Made by a program: the position numbers and the translations under genes. A DNA stretch of 64,000 nucleotides. It comes from Halioglobus sp. (lineage in GTDB: Bacteria; Pseudomonadota; Gammaproteobacteria; Pseudomonadales; Halieaceae). This document shows positions 8,442 to 16,956 of this stretch, one piece after another. The notes beneath the pieces are model-generated. The model was given only the letters and a program-made list of their open reading frames with translations, did not search any database and was not told where the DNA came from. Location of the stretch: contig JAGRIH010000002.1 in assembly GCA_020443345.1 (NCBI GenBank), forward strand, positions 2,236 through 66,235, given 5' to 3'. Positions within the stretch are counted from its first letter, which is position 1. The number at the start of each line of letters is the position of its first letter.

Positions 8442-9803
8442 TCAGGGCAGTGCGGACAGCGGTTTGCGTATCAGCGACGACGCCAGTTCGCGCGCGGCCT
8501 GCAGCTTGGCGCGAAACGCGGGATTATCGGCGGCGGAGGCCTGCGGCTGGCTGGAGAACCAGGCGATCACGGTATCGGCGCTGCGATTGATATAGATGAC
8601 CTGCCCGTACACCCCGACCGCGCAGTACTCCCCCGCCGCGTCGTCCAGCACCCACCACATATTGTGATACGCCAGCCACGGCTCACCCGAGTATTTCGGG
8701 TTGGCCGCCATCGCCGCGCGCAGTGCGTCGTCTATCTGCAAAGTCGCGTCCACCCAACGCTCGGGGATGACTCGCTCCAGGCCAAACTCCCCCCGGTCGC
8801 GGATCATCATGCCAAAGCGCGCCGCATCGCGCAGCGTGGTGTTCATGCCGGCAGTCGCCACCGGCATGTAGGCGCGGTCCACCGCGACATAGGCGTCGTG
8901 TTCAGCGCCGAGCTTGGCCCAGATATGTTCCCGGATAAAGTCCTGGAAGCTCTGGCCGCTGATACGCGCGATCAGCCAGCCGAGCACATCGGCGTTGCTG
9001 GAGTTGTAATCGAAAGCCGCGCCCGGCTCCCGCGCGGTGTCGGGCTTGACGAAGTGCGCGAGGAAGTCGTGCACACCGTAAATCTTGTCTTCCCCGGGCT
9101 GCGCGTCGGCCGCGCCGGGCAGCCAGCCCAAGTTGAGGGCCGGGGCGTAATAGCGGGCGAAATCCGATTCCGGGTCGGTGTAGTTCTCGTGGAAGTCGAT
9201 GGCCGTCCTGTGGTCCAGCACCTGCTGAATCGTCACCCGTTCAAAGCCGCTGCCGCGCAGCTCCGGAATGTACTTCGCCGGTGAGGCCTGCAGATCGACC
9301 TTGCCCGCCTCCACCAGCAGGCCAAAAGCGGTGCTGGCCAGGGACTTGGTCATGGAGAACCAGATGTGCTGGGCGTCGGGCCTGAAGCCTTCGAAATAGG
9401 TTTCGTGCAACAGCCGGCTGCCCTGCACGATCACCACGCCGTCCGCGTAGTTGGCCTCGAACAACTGATCGAAGGTCTGCGGGTTGCCGGATGCATCGGC
9501 GTACTCGCGCTCCCCCAGCTCCGGGCGCAGTGGCCCCGGCAGCGAGCGGATATTGCCACCGCGCGGAATCATCACCACGTGCAGCGGCGCCCCCGCGTTG
9601 CGAAACGCCCAGCGGCTCATGGGGTAGTCGCGGTAGTTTTTCATGGTCACCTGGGATGCAAGGCTCGGCGGCACACCCTGCATGGGCCGGGCTTCGGCAA
9701 ATTCGGCCGGCGCAGCCGGCTCGGAATCGCCGGCGGCCAGCACCGCAGCGACAGGAAACGACAGGCAGCAGCTCAGCAGCATGGCGAACGGACGGCTACT
9801 CAT
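8442..9803 (-). CDS. Beta-lactamase-family serine hydrolase, exported
   Basis: A class C beta-lactamase/penicillin-binding-protein fold hydrolase of 453 residues. The nucleophile motif SxxK is S150-M-T-K153 and the second motif is YNS at about 266-268. A signal peptide covers the first 24 residues (hydrophobic core AMLLSCCLSFPVAAVLA), so it acts in the periplasm. The ATG at 9803 is chosen over a longer in-frame start because GGGAG lies nine bases before it and the signal sequence begins there. Relatives include esterases and 6-aminohexanoate-dimer hydrolases, so a beta-lactam-degrading role should not be assumed. The downstream aminopeptidase gene begins two bases after its stop. Confidence 0.85.
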   Translation of the reverse strand: MSSRPFAMLLSCCLSFPVAAVLAAGDSEPAAPAEFAEARPMQGVPPSLASQVTMKNYRDYPMSRWAFRNAGAPLHVVMIPRGGNIRSLPGPLRPELGEREYADASGNPQTFDQLFEANYADGVVIVQGSRLLHETYFEGFRPDAQHIWFSMTKSLASTAFGLLVEAGKVDLQASPAKYIPELRGSGFERVTIQQVLDHRTAIDFHENYTDPESDFARYYAPALNLGWLPGAADAQPGEDKIYGVHDFLAHFVKPDTAREPGAAFDYNSSNADVLGWLIARISGQSFQDFIREHIWAKLGAEHDAYVAVDRAYMPVATAGMNTTLRDAARFGMMIRDRGEFGLERVIPERWVDATLQIDDALRAAMAANPKYSGEPWLAYHNMWWVLDDAAGEYCAVGVYGQVIYINRSADTVIAWFSSQPQASAADNPAFRAKLQAARELASSLIRKPLSALP

Positions 9804-9866
9804 ACATTGGGACTCCCTTTTCTGCACAGTGCCAGCGCGAGCGGATAAATGCACTGCGGTGTGACA

Positions 9867-10613
9867 TCACAACTGTCCGTCGAGCCTGAGACGGTAAGCA
9901 TCTCCCTGCGGCGCGGCAAGCAGGGACAGCGCCTGCTGTAGCTGGGGGTCCAAGGTTTGCCCGGCGCCCACCAGAATATCGACAGTATAGGCCCTGTCGC
10001 GCAGCTGCACAGTACCGCTGGCCTGCACCGGACCGGACACGGTCAGCACCTGTCCCGCCAGGGACTGCCCCGGCGCCGAGAGCAGATCCACCGCATAGGT
10101 ACCCAGCGGCAGCGGGCCCCGGGGCGAGTGCCACACCGCGTCCTGCCACACCAGGCGGCCCTCACCCGCCACTGGCAGGCTCTGACGAATACGCAGTGAG
10201 GGCAACTGCAGCGACAGGGAACCGCCCAGTGCCACCGGCACCAACTGGCGCAGCAGGTCGGCCGACACCCGCGCCTCGACCTGCTCGAGATCCATGCTGC
10301 GCGCATCCCGCAGCACCGCGATGCCGACCAGTTGCTGCGGGCCCCAACTGCTGTGCACGCGGATGCGCGGGGCCAGGCGCAGCAGCGACAGGGGGCTGAG
10401 CGACCACTGCACCGCGCCCAGTTGCAGATAGCGCGAAGGTCCGATGCGCAGCGCACAACGGCTGGCGGAGCCGCGCCACAGGCTGCCGGCAAAACCCTGC
10501 AGATACAGCGTATCGCGCGGCACCAGGCGGTTCAGCAGATGGGCCGGCGCGGACGCCGCCAGCGCCACGGCAAACAGCAGTAGCAGTACCGCGAGTCGGC
10601 TTACCCGGGACAT
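9867..10613 (-). CDS. gspN: Type II secretion system protein N
   Basis: GspN is a small inner-membrane accessory protein of the type II secretion machine. The protein has one N-terminal membrane anchor (about residues 5-25, LAVLLLLFAVALAASAP) and a periplasmic domain of about 220 residues. The anchor is followed by the family-typical HLLNRLVPRDTLYLQGFAGSLWRG region. The ATG at 10613 has AGGGG six bases upstream and places the anchor at the very N-terminus, so it is preferred over the longer frame opening at 10676. It is the last gene of the gsp operon, starting 46 bases after gspM. GspN is absent from some systems and its exact role is unclear. Confidence 0.88.
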   Translation of the reverse strand: MSRVSRLAVLLLLFAVALAASAPAHLLNRLVPRDTLYLQGFAGSLWRGSASRCALRIGPSRYLQLGAVQWSLSPLSLLRLAPRIRVHSSWGPQQLVGIAVLRDARSMDLEQVEARVSADLLRQLVPVALGGSLSLQLPSLRIRQSLPVAGEGRLVWQDAVWHSPRGPLPLGTYAVDLLSAPGQSLAGQVLTVSGPVQASGTVQLRDRAYTVDILVGAGQTLDPQLQQALSLLAAPQGDAYRLRLDGQL

Positions 10614-10659
10614 CGATACCCCTGTGGCCCCGGCATCGTTACAGCAGGTGGTCGCCGCA

Positions 10660-11133
10660 CTAACCCGCCTGCGCAATACGCACGGTGGCGTTCACGCGTC
10701 CGGCGGCACCGGCGCGCGCAATCGAGACTTCCCGCACCAGCAGTCCCTCCCGGAATTCCATCTCGTACAGCCAGGCCAGCAGATCATCGAATACCGCGTT
10801 CTCCAGGCGCACCTGGATGTCACCGCGGGCATTTGGCTGCAGGCGGCTGACCTGCAACTGCAGGCGCCCGGTCGACTGGTTGATTATCGACGCCAGGTTG
10901 CCGCGCCGGTTCGCCACGGCGCCGCTGTCGCGGCGCTGAATCACTTCGGCGGCCAGTGCATCGACGCGCTGCAGCGTTGCCGCCACGGCGCGATTCTGTG
11001 CGGCCAGAGTGTCGCGCAGCGCCGTCAGCGGGCGCCACGCGAGCATGTACACCAGGTACGCTGACAGCACCAGGCACAGGACCAGCAGGCTCAACTGTTC
11101 GCGCGGATTGCGTTGTGCCAGCCAGGCTTTCAC
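10660..11133 (-). CDS. gspM: Type II secretion system protein M
   Basis: GspM is a bitopic inner-membrane protein that pairs with GspL in the assembly platform. The 157-residue product has a short cytoplasmic N-terminus, one membrane helix (about residues 15-33, LSLLVLCLVLSAYLVYML), a coiled-coil linker and a ferredoxin-like periplasmic domain. The start is GTG at 11133, sharing the four bases GTGA with the gspL stop, so translation is coupled to gspL. Length is normal for the family. Confidence 0.9.
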   Translation of the reverse strand: MKAWLAQRNPREQLSLLVLCLVLSAYLVYMLAWRPLTALRDTLAAQNRAVAATLQRVDALAAEVIQRRDSGAVANRRGNLASIINQSTGRLQLQVSRLQPNARGDIQVRLENAVFDDLLAWLYEMEFREGLLVREVSIARAGAAGRVNATVRIAQAG

Positions 11134-12350
11134 GAGCGCTCACCCACCCGCAGTCGCGCGCTGACCTGCTCTCCCCGGGCACTGCTGCTCTCCATCGCGG
11201 CCTGCAAACCGGCCTGGCTCATCGCCGCGCGCACCTGCTCGACCGCCTCGAAATCCGCGGCGAGGATATGCATGCGGATCTCGCCGCGTTGGTCGTTGTA
11301 GTTGATGCTGGAGATGGCTGTGCCGGGCCGCGCGGCGACGGCGGCGCCCACACGCGCCATCAGGCTGACAAAGCCGCTGCTCTGGGCCGCCCCGCGCAGT
11401 GCGTCGAGCTGGCGGCGCAGCTGCTTCTCCGCATCCACGATGGCGCCGGAGGGATAAGCGCTGCGATAGCTCTCCTGCACGGCTTCGCGCAGTTCGCGGT
11501 TCTCGCTGCTCAGGCGGCGGTAATCGGCATAGGTGGCGAGCAGTTGCAGGGCGAAGGTCACGCCGAGCACCGCGGCCACCGCGCGCCACTGCCGCCACCA
11601 GCGCGCCAGGGGGAGGCGCGGCATGAACCGACCCTGCAGCAGATTCAGCGGTACACCGGCGTCGCCGGTCAGCAGCATGGCCGTACAGAAATTGCCGCGC
11701 CGCCACTGCACCAGTGTACGCAAGGGCTCCGGCAACAGCGCCGTATCCGCCGCCTGGTCGTCGCCATACACGATGACCGCCTGCGGCGCCGGCCCCTCGC
11801 GCAGTGCCGCGGCCAGCAGCACTGGCGCCGTAGCGCGTTCGATGCCGAACCCGGCACACTCACCGGTGCGTACCAGCACCGCACCGCCCTCGCTCACCAG
11901 GCACCACTGGCCGCGCTGCCACGGCAGCAACAGCGGTTCGGGGACCCACCTGCGCAGCCCGGGAAAATCCGCCAGCAGCGCCTGCCACTCGGTCATTTTG
12001 CGCACCGTGCACAGACCCACGCCGTAGTGCGCCCGGTCCAGCGGCGCGGCGGCAAAGTGCAGTTGCTCGATGTCCTGCGCCACCTGATCCTCGAGCATAA
12101 ACGACAGGGATCCGGCGAGGTGCCGCCTCTCCTGGGGGTCCACGGCCAGCGTGACCAGTCGCAGGTCTGCGGCGGGCGCGGCAAAACAGGCCCTGGCGCC
12201 GCGCTGCGCCAGGGTCGCGCGCAGGGCCTCGCGGGCCGCCGCTGCGTCCAGCCAGGCCGGCTCCTCGCCGGCCCCGGGCGGGTACCACGCCAGCCGCCCG
12301 CCGACCAACCGTATTATTGCGACGCTCTGCAAGGTGTGTGCTCTTTTCAT
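11130..12350 (-). CDS. gspL: Type II secretion system protein L
   Basis: GspL links the cytoplasmic ATPase GspE to the inner-membrane platform. The product (406 residues) has an actin-like cytoplasmic region (about residues 1-240), one membrane helix (about 262-282, WRAVAAVLGVTFALQLLATY), a periplasmic coiled coil and a small ferredoxin-like domain. The ATG at 12350 (MKRAHT) begins five bases after the gspK stop. A longer in-frame opening exists upstream but would overlap gspK heavily, so it is not used. Confidence 0.9.
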   Translation of the reverse strand: MKRAHTLQSVAIIRLVGGRLAWYPPGAGEEPAWLDAAAAREALRATLAQRGARACFAAPAADLRLVTLAVDPQERRHLAGSLSFMLEDQVAQDIEQLHFAAAPLDRAHYGVGLCTVRKMTEWQALLADFPGLRRWVPEPLLLPWQRGQWCLVSEGGAVLVRTGECAGFGIERATAPVLLAAALREGPAPQAVIVYGDDQAADTALLPEPLRTLVQWRRGNFCTAMLLTGDAGVPLNLLQGRFMPRLPLARWWRQWRAVAAVLGVTFALQLLATYADYRRLSSENRELREAVQESYRSAYPSGAIVDAEKQLRRQLDALRGAAQSSGFVSLMARVGAAVAARPGTAISSINYNDQRGEIRMHILAADFEAVEQVRAAMSQAGLQAAMESSSARGEQVSARLRVGERS

Positions 12351-12355
12351 TACTG

Positions 12356-13399
12356 CTACAGGCTTCCGGTGCTGCGAGCCAGGGCCCTGACACTGCGCTG
12401 GCGACGCTCCAGCACACTGTACAAGTGCAGGTTGCGCTCGGCAACTTTCACCGTGGCATCGAGCAGGAAACAGCACGACTGCTCGCCCAGCAGAGCCCGT
12501 ATGCCCTGCATGTCCGCCTGGCGCTCGGCGAACACCGGGCTGGCTAGAAAATCCTCCACATCGGCAAACCCGGACTCAGAGCGCTGCGCCAGCAGCATCT
12601 GCACCTCCGACTCGCTCAGGGGGCTGAGGTCGTCGTCGGCGTTGATGGAACGCAGCACCGCCGGCGGCGCGGTGTGGATATTCAGCGTGCCCGGCTCGCG
12701 CGGCCAGACCGTCACCCAGGGCCGCAGCGCCCGGTAGATGTCCGGCGTCATGTGCGCCACGGCGCGCAGTTCGCTGACGCTGGCCATGGGTGCGTTGGCG
12801 CTGCGGTAGGCCGGCGTCAGCGTCACGTAGTAGTCATCTTCCGCACCATCGCGCCCCGCTACGGTATTGCCGTCCAGCCAGTCGCCGATGGACTCGGTTA
12901 GCGCTATGGCCTGCTGCTGGCTCACGGGCGGGTCCTCCAAAACCTGTAACAGGCGGATAAACTGCGCCTGCGCCGGAGTGAATCGCGGCCGGTCGGCGGT
13001 GTCCGCCCCGGCCGGCGCGCGCCCGACCAGGGCGTTCAGGTTGAAGCGTCCCTGCAGGTCCTCCAGCGAGCCCTGCAGGTAGCCGCCCTCGTCCAGGGCA
13101 TAGGGCGTGGCCGGCCGGGCCCAGATTTCGCCCAGGTCATCGCGCTGGCGCTGCTGCGCATCATCCTGGTCGTAGTCCAGCAGCAGCGCCAGCGCCGCCA
13201 GGTCCTCCGCCCCGCGCAGATAGGCGTAGCCCTGCTCCGCCAGAAACAGGTTGGCACCGCGCTGGTAGACGCGCGTGAGCTCGCCCTGCATCGCCGCGAT
13301 CAGCGCCGCGCACAGGGCGAACACCAGCAGGGCCACGATCAGCGCGGCGCCGCGCTGCCGGCGTATCCCGGGACTTCGCTTACAGGGGGGGCAGTTCAT
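12356..13399 (-). CDS. gspK: Type II secretion system minor pseudopilin K
   Basis: GspK is the large minor pseudopilin that caps the pseudopilus tip together with GspI and GspJ. The prepilin leader RRQRG^AALIVALLVFAL lies at about residues 13-30. Like other GspK proteins it lacks the usual Glu at position +5 of the mature N-terminus. The large globular region includes the helical insert (LGEIWARPATPYALDEG, then LQGRFNLNAL) characteristic of the family. Its ATG lies 20 bases inside the end of gspJ, indicating coupled translation. The expected processing enzyme is PilD, encoded at 50390-51256. Confidence 0.92.
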   Translation of the reverse strand: MNCPPCKRSPGIRRQRGAALIVALLVFALCAALIAAMQGELTRVYQRGANLFLAEQGYAYLRGAEDLAALALLLDYDQDDAQQRQRDDLGEIWARPATPYALDEGGYLQGSLEDLQGRFNLNALVGRAPAGADTADRPRFTPAQAQFIRLLQVLEDPPVSQQQAIALTESIGDWLDGNTVAGRDGAEDDYYVTLTPAYRSANAPMASVSELRAVAHMTPDIYRALRPWVTVWPREPGTLNIHTAPPAVLRSINADDDLSPLSESEVQMLLAQRSESGFADVEDFLASPVFAERQADMQGIRALLGEQSCCFLLDATVKVAERNLHLYSVLERRQRSVRALARSTGSL

Positions 13400-14033
13400 A
13401 CAGGCGCCGCATCTCGCCCCAGTCGCCCAGCCGCAGCCGGATCTCCACAGCGACCGGCGGCGGCAGCTCGACTCCCGGCGCGCTGGTGTCGGGCACCCAG
13501 CTCGCGCTCCAGTGGCGGGTGTCCAGGCTGGCGCCGGGGCCGGCCGTCTCCACCCGGGCCAGTGAGGACAGGAAGGCCAGCTCCAGGTCCTCCACGTTGT
13601 CCAGCAGTTTCACGCTGTATGCCGCGGTATCGCCGACCCGGTCCAGCACCGGGTAACTGTCGCGCCACAGGGCGTCGTCCTCCAGGCGGTAGTTCACCCG
13701 CTGCAGGGTGCTGCGCCGCTGCTCGTTGGGGTTGTGCCAGCCGGAACGGGTCAGGCTCAGGGCAAAGCGCGCGGCCGCCCCGCCTTGCAGGGCGGGCTCC
13801 ATGTCGCCGAATTCATCGCGCACCGGTCGCAGCGCCAACTGGCGCAGATCCCGGGAGATGATCAGCCAGGCCCGGTTCACCTCGTAGGTGCGCGCCGCCG
13901 CGGCGCGCGTGGCCTCGACCCCGCTCAGCGCACTGGACAGGCTGGTGTAGGCGATGGTGGAGACAAACGCGGTGATCGCCAGAGCGATCAGCACTTCGAT
14001 CAGGGTGAAGCCTCCCGCCCGCCCGTCAGCCAC
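13380..14033 (-). CDS. gspJ: Type II secretion system minor pseudopilin J
   Basis: A minor pseudopilin of the tip complex. The mature N-terminus is preceded by DGRAGG^FTLIEVLIALAITAF, a classical prepilin cleavage site with Glu at +5. The globular domain of about 190 residues follows. The start is assigned to GTG at 14033, where GTGGCTGA overlaps the gspI stop and GGGGG lies about nine bases upstream. The reading frame stays open further upstream only because it shadows gspI. Product is 217 residues. Confidence 0.9.
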   Translation of the reverse strand: MADGRAGGFTLIEVLIALAITAFVSTIAYTSLSSALSGVEATRAAAARTYEVNRAWLIISRDLRQLALRPVRDEFGDMEPALQGGAAARFALSLTRSGWHNPNEQRRSTLQRVNYRLEDDALWRDSYPVLDRVGDTAAYSVKLLDNVEDLELAFLSSLARVETAGPGASLDTRHWSASWVPDTSAPGVELPPPVAVEIRLRLGDWGEMRRLYELPPL

Positions 14034-14493
14034 CGCTGTCAGCCCCCGCCGGCACTGCCGCAGTGCGCAGGTCCGCCGCCAGGAACGCCACCAGGGTGTA
14101 CAGCGGCTGCTCTTGCTGCGCCTCGCTGGCGGCCACGGTAATTTCAATGCGGTAGAACTGCCCGACGTCGGTGGGCTTGCTGTCCAGCCACCAGTGCCAC
14201 TGGCGCTGCGCCAGTTCCTCCACACCGCTGTCGCGGCCGCGCAACAGACGCTGCCCGGCCGCGTTGAGAATGCGCAGTTCCGCGAGCTTGTTGGCCGCCA
14301 CCAGCTGCGCCAGCGACTTGTCGCGCAGGTGGGCGGTGCCGTCCACCTGCGCTTCCAGCGACAGCAGCAGGGCGGGCAGCGCAATGGCCACGACAGCCAG
14401 CGCCACCATGACTTCCACCAGCGTGAAGCCGCGGTGACACGAGGCCTGGCTGCAGCGCAAAGCGCCGGACTCACGGCGCGCCCGGCAACTCAC
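14026..14493 (-). CDS. gspI: Type II secretion system minor pseudopilin I
   Basis: A minor pseudopilin that starts tip-complex assembly with GspJ and GspK. The prepilin motif is CHRG^FTLVEVMVALAVVAIA, with Glu at +5. GTG at 14493 is chosen because its GTGA overlaps the gspH stop; the more upstream in-frame start lies deep inside gspH. Product about 155 residues. The leader before the cleavage site is somewhat long (about 20 residues), so an internal start cannot be excluded. Confidence 0.88.
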   Translation of the reverse strand: MSCRARRESGALRCSQASCHRGFTLVEVMVALAVVAIALPALLLSLEAQVDGTAHLRDKSLAQLVAANKLAELRILNAAGQRLLRGRDSGVEELAQRQWHWWLDSKPTDVGQFYRIEITVAASEAQQEQPLYTLVAFLAADLRTAAVPAGADSGG

Positions 14494-15077
14494 CAGGGCT
14501 CCTCCTGCTCGCCGCGCCGCAGCGCGGTGAAACGCCCGAGCAGATCCCACTGCACCTGCCACAACAGCTCGCCGCCGAGCCGCCGCCGGAACTCCAGGCT
14601 CCCGGGAGTCGTCTCACCACTGGCGTAGAACAGGACCTGCGGTGCGGGCTCGTCGCGCGGTTCCCGCCCGGCGAACGCGGCCACCGGCGCGCCCTCCAGT
14701 TCCAGTACCAGGTCGATATCCGGCGGCAGGTACTGTACCTCGAACACGTCTGCACCACTGGCGGGCGCGTCCCAACCCCGGTCCCGGCGCTCGCGCCAGG
14801 CGTAGCTGAACACCATTTCGCCGCCCTCTGTGGACTGCTGCAGCAGCAGGCCGAAGTCGCGTCCCAGCAGCTGCGCCTCGTCCAGCGCGTAGCTCGCCAC
14901 ATCGGCCAGGTTGCGCACCTGACCCTCCAGCCGGATATCGCGCCCGCCCGAGCCCACATTGAGAGTGACCAGCGAGGTGATCACCACGATCACGAACAGC
15001 GCCACCAGCAACTCCAGCAGGCTGAAACCGCGCTGCCCGGGCGGGTCGCCGCACCACCTGGCTGCCGCCGCGACCAC
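14490..15077 (-). CDS. gspH: Type II secretion system minor pseudopilin H
   Basis: A minor pseudopilin that joins the tip complex to the GspG rod. The motif GQRG^FSLLELLVALFVIVVI gives a 17-residue leader with Glu at +5. The remaining 170 residues form the GspH globular domain. The start is GTG at 15077, seven bases after the gspG stop. The gene ends in a GTGA overlap with gspI. Confidence 0.9.
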   Translation of the reverse strand: MVAAAARWCGDPPGQRGFSLLELLVALFVIVVITSLVTLNVGSGGRDIRLEGQVRNLADVASYALDEAQLLGRDFGLLLQQSTEGGEMVFSYAWRERRDRGWDAPASGADVFEVQYLPPDIDLVLELEGAPVAAFAGREPRDEPAPQVLFYASGETTPGSLEFRRRLGGELLWQVQWDLLGRFTALRRGEQEEPW

Positions 15078-15083
15078 CGGCGT

Positions 15084-15518
15084 TCAGTCCCCGCTTTTCC
15101 AGTTGCCGATATCCGCGTTCTGTCCCTCGCCGCCGGACAGGCCGTCGGCGCCCAGCGTGTACAGGTCCACCTCCCCGTGCTCGCCCGGACTGAGGTACAG
15201 GTAGGGCCGGCCCCAGGGGTCGAACGGCAGCTCGGGCAGGTAGCCGCCCTCCTTGAAATTGCGCGGCTCGGGGTCGAGGTTGCTGCGCTCCACCAGCGCC
15301 GCCAGGCCCTGTTCGGTGGTGGGGTAGACGTAGTTGTCCAGCCGGTAGATCTTCAGGGCGGTTTCGATGGCCTTGAAGTCGGCCTGCGCCTTCTGCACCC
15401 GCGCCTCGTCGGCGCGATTGAGCACAGTGGGCGCCACCACACTGATCAACAGCCCCATAATCACCAGTACCACCAGGATTTCCACCAGGGAAAAGCCCGC
15501 ATTTTTTGCTGCACTCAT
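15084..15518 (-). CDS. gspG: Type II secretion system major pseudopilin G
   Basis: GspG polymerises into the pseudopilus that pushes substrates through the secretin. From the ATG at 15518 (MSAAKNAG^FSLVEILVVLV) the leader is eight residues with Glu at +5, and the total is 144 residues, normal for the family. The conserved YRLDNYVYPTTEQGLAAL helix-loop is present. The DPWGRPYLY segment and the acidic C-terminal loop with the expected calcium-binding Asp/Glu residues are also there. An upstream in-frame extension runs into an inverted repeat at 15591-15689 and is not believed. Unlike its coupled neighbours, gspG is separated from gspF by 208 bases. Confidence 0.93.
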   Translation of the reverse strand: MSAAKNAGFSLVEILVVLVIMGLLISVVAPTVLNRADEARVQKAQADFKAIETALKIYRLDNYVYPTTEQGLAALVERSNLDPEPRNFKEGGYLPELPFDPWGRPYLYLSPGEHGEVDLYTLGADGLSGGEGQNADIGNWKSGD

Positions 15519-15590
15519 AGGTTTTTTCACCGCTGCTGAAAATGGAGTTGAGCCGGGGCGGAGGGATCGCATTTTGCGACCCGGACACCA

Positions 15591-15689
15591 CAGCCCGGTC
15601 TGCCGGGTTGGACACGCCGTAAACCCGTCCATGGGGGCTCGGGTGCGGCCGTCCTGGGTGCACACGGTCCAACCCGGCAGACCGGACTG
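15591..15689. repeat. 99-bp inverted repeat between gspF and gspG
   Basis: Two arms, 15591-15613 and 15667-15689, are reverse complements at 22 of 23 positions (core ccggtctgccgggttggac) around a 53-base centre. The element fills most of the only sizeable gap in the gsp operon. Neither strand shows a T-run after the stem, so it is not a standard intrinsic terminator. It resembles the dispersed palindromic repeats (REP or MITE type) of gammaproteobacteria. In the mRNA it would form a long hairpin that could protect the upstream gspCDEF segment or set the level of the abundant GspG. No second copy was seen in this window. Confidence 0.75.
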
Positions 15690-15726
15690 CAGTGCCCTCG
15701 CTCCTGTATATGTAGCGACATAGGTA

Positions 15727-16947
15727 TCACCTGACCATCGTATTGAGATCGAATATGGGCAGCAACACCGCCAGCACGATGGTCAGCACCAGCGCCCCCA
15801 TAACCACCACCATCAGCGGCTCGAACAGGCTCATCATCGCGCCCAGGGTCATCTCCAGCTCGCGCTCCTGGTTGGTGGCCGAGCGCTGCAGCATGGTCTC
15901 CAGTTCGCCGCTGGTCTCGCCGCTGGCCACCATGTGCACCATCATCGGCGGGAAGCGTCCGCTGCGCCGCAGGGCGCGGTGCAGGCTGCTGCCCTCCTGC
16001 ACCTGGGCGGCCACCGCGCGGCTGTCCTCGCGCAGCACCAGATTGGACAGCACCTGGCCGGCGATGCGCAGGGATTCCAGCAGCGGCACACCGCTGGCCA
16101 TCAGGATGCTCAGGGTGGAGGCAAAGCGCGCGGTGTCCAGCGCCACCAGCAGGCGCGACAGGCCCGGGGTGTTGAGCAGCATGCGGTGCCAGCGCTGCCG
16201 ACGCCGCTCGCTGCGCAACAGCCAGCGCAGCGCGAATACCACGGCGACCAGCCCCACCAACAGCCAGGCGCCGTAGACGCGGAAAAAACCGCTGGTGGCG
16301 ATCAGGGCGCGGGTCAACCACGGCAGCTCACGGCGGCTGTGGGCGAAAATGCCCACCAGCTCGGGCACCACATAAATCATCAGCGCCACTACGACCGCGA
16401 TGGCCACCCCCACCAGGATAAACGGGTAGATCATGGCCATTTTGAGTTTCTGGCCGGTGTACTGGCGCTGTTCCGTGTAGTCGGCCAGTTGCGTCAGCAC
16501 CGGGCCGAGAAAGCCGGCATGTTCCCCGGCGTTCACCATGGCCCGGTACATCTCGCTGAATACCTGGGGAAACTCCCCCATGGCGTAGGCCAGGGTGTGG
16601 CCCTCGGCCACCCGCGAGCGCACCTGCAGCAACATACCCTTGATGCGGCTGCTGCGGCTCTGTTCGGCGGCGGCCTGCAGGGCTTCGTCCAGCGGCAAGT
16701 TGGACTGCACCAGGGTGGCCAGTTGCCGCGTCAGCAGGGCGAGATCGCCGGCGCCGATCCGGGGGCGCAGCAGCGGCAGGCGCCATCGGGTGCGGGGCAC
16801 GAACTGGCGATTGGCCAGGGCGACTTCTACCGGGCGCAGGCTTTGGGTGCGCAGGCGGGAGCGGATCTGCCGTTCGGAATCGCCCTCCAGGACGCCCTTC
16901 ACCAGCTTGCCCTGGCTGTTCAGCGCGCGGTATCGGAATGCGGTCAT
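15727..16947 (-). CDS. gspF: Type II secretion system inner-membrane platform protein F
   Basis: GspF is the polytopic platform protein that couples GspE ATP hydrolysis to pseudopilus growth. The 406-residue product has two repeated GspF domains (about residues 70-195 and 273-395) and three membrane helices (about 173-193, 225-240, 377-397). The paired motifs LLTRQLATLVQSNLPLDEAL and FASTLSILMASGVPLLESL mark the two repeats. It begins ten bases after the gspE stop. The PilC protein at 49135-50355 is its paralogue. Confidence 0.95.
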   Translation of the reverse strand: MTAFRYRALNSQGKLVKGVLEGDSERQIRSRLRTQSLRPVEVALANRQFVPRTRWRLPLLRPRIGAGDLALLTRQLATLVQSNLPLDEALQAAAEQSRSSRIKGMLLQVRSRVAEGHTLAYAMGEFPQVFSEMYRAMVNAGEHAGFLGPVLTQLADYTEQRQYTGQKLKMAMIYPFILVGVAIAVVVALMIYVVPELVGIFAHSRRELPWLTRALIATSGFFRVYGAWLLVGLVAVVFALRWLLRSERRRQRWHRMLLNTPGLSRLLVALDTARFASTLSILMASGVPLLESLRIAGQVLSNLVLREDSRAVAAQVQEGSSLHRALRRSGRFPPMMVHMVASGETSGELETMLQRSATNQERELEMTLGAMMSLFEPLMVVVMGALVLTIVLAVLLPIFDLNTMVR

Positions 16948-16956
16948 GGCCGCGCG

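Noticed and set aside
8442-9803. True beta-lactamase giving drug resistance
   Set aside because: SxxK and YxS-type motifs are shared by many esterases and amide hydrolases, and the nearby ampD/ampE do not form an operon with it.
15591-15689. Transcription terminator inside the gsp operon
   Set aside because: The inverted repeat has a 53-base centre and no T-run downstream on the transcribed strand, so it is listed only as a repeat.
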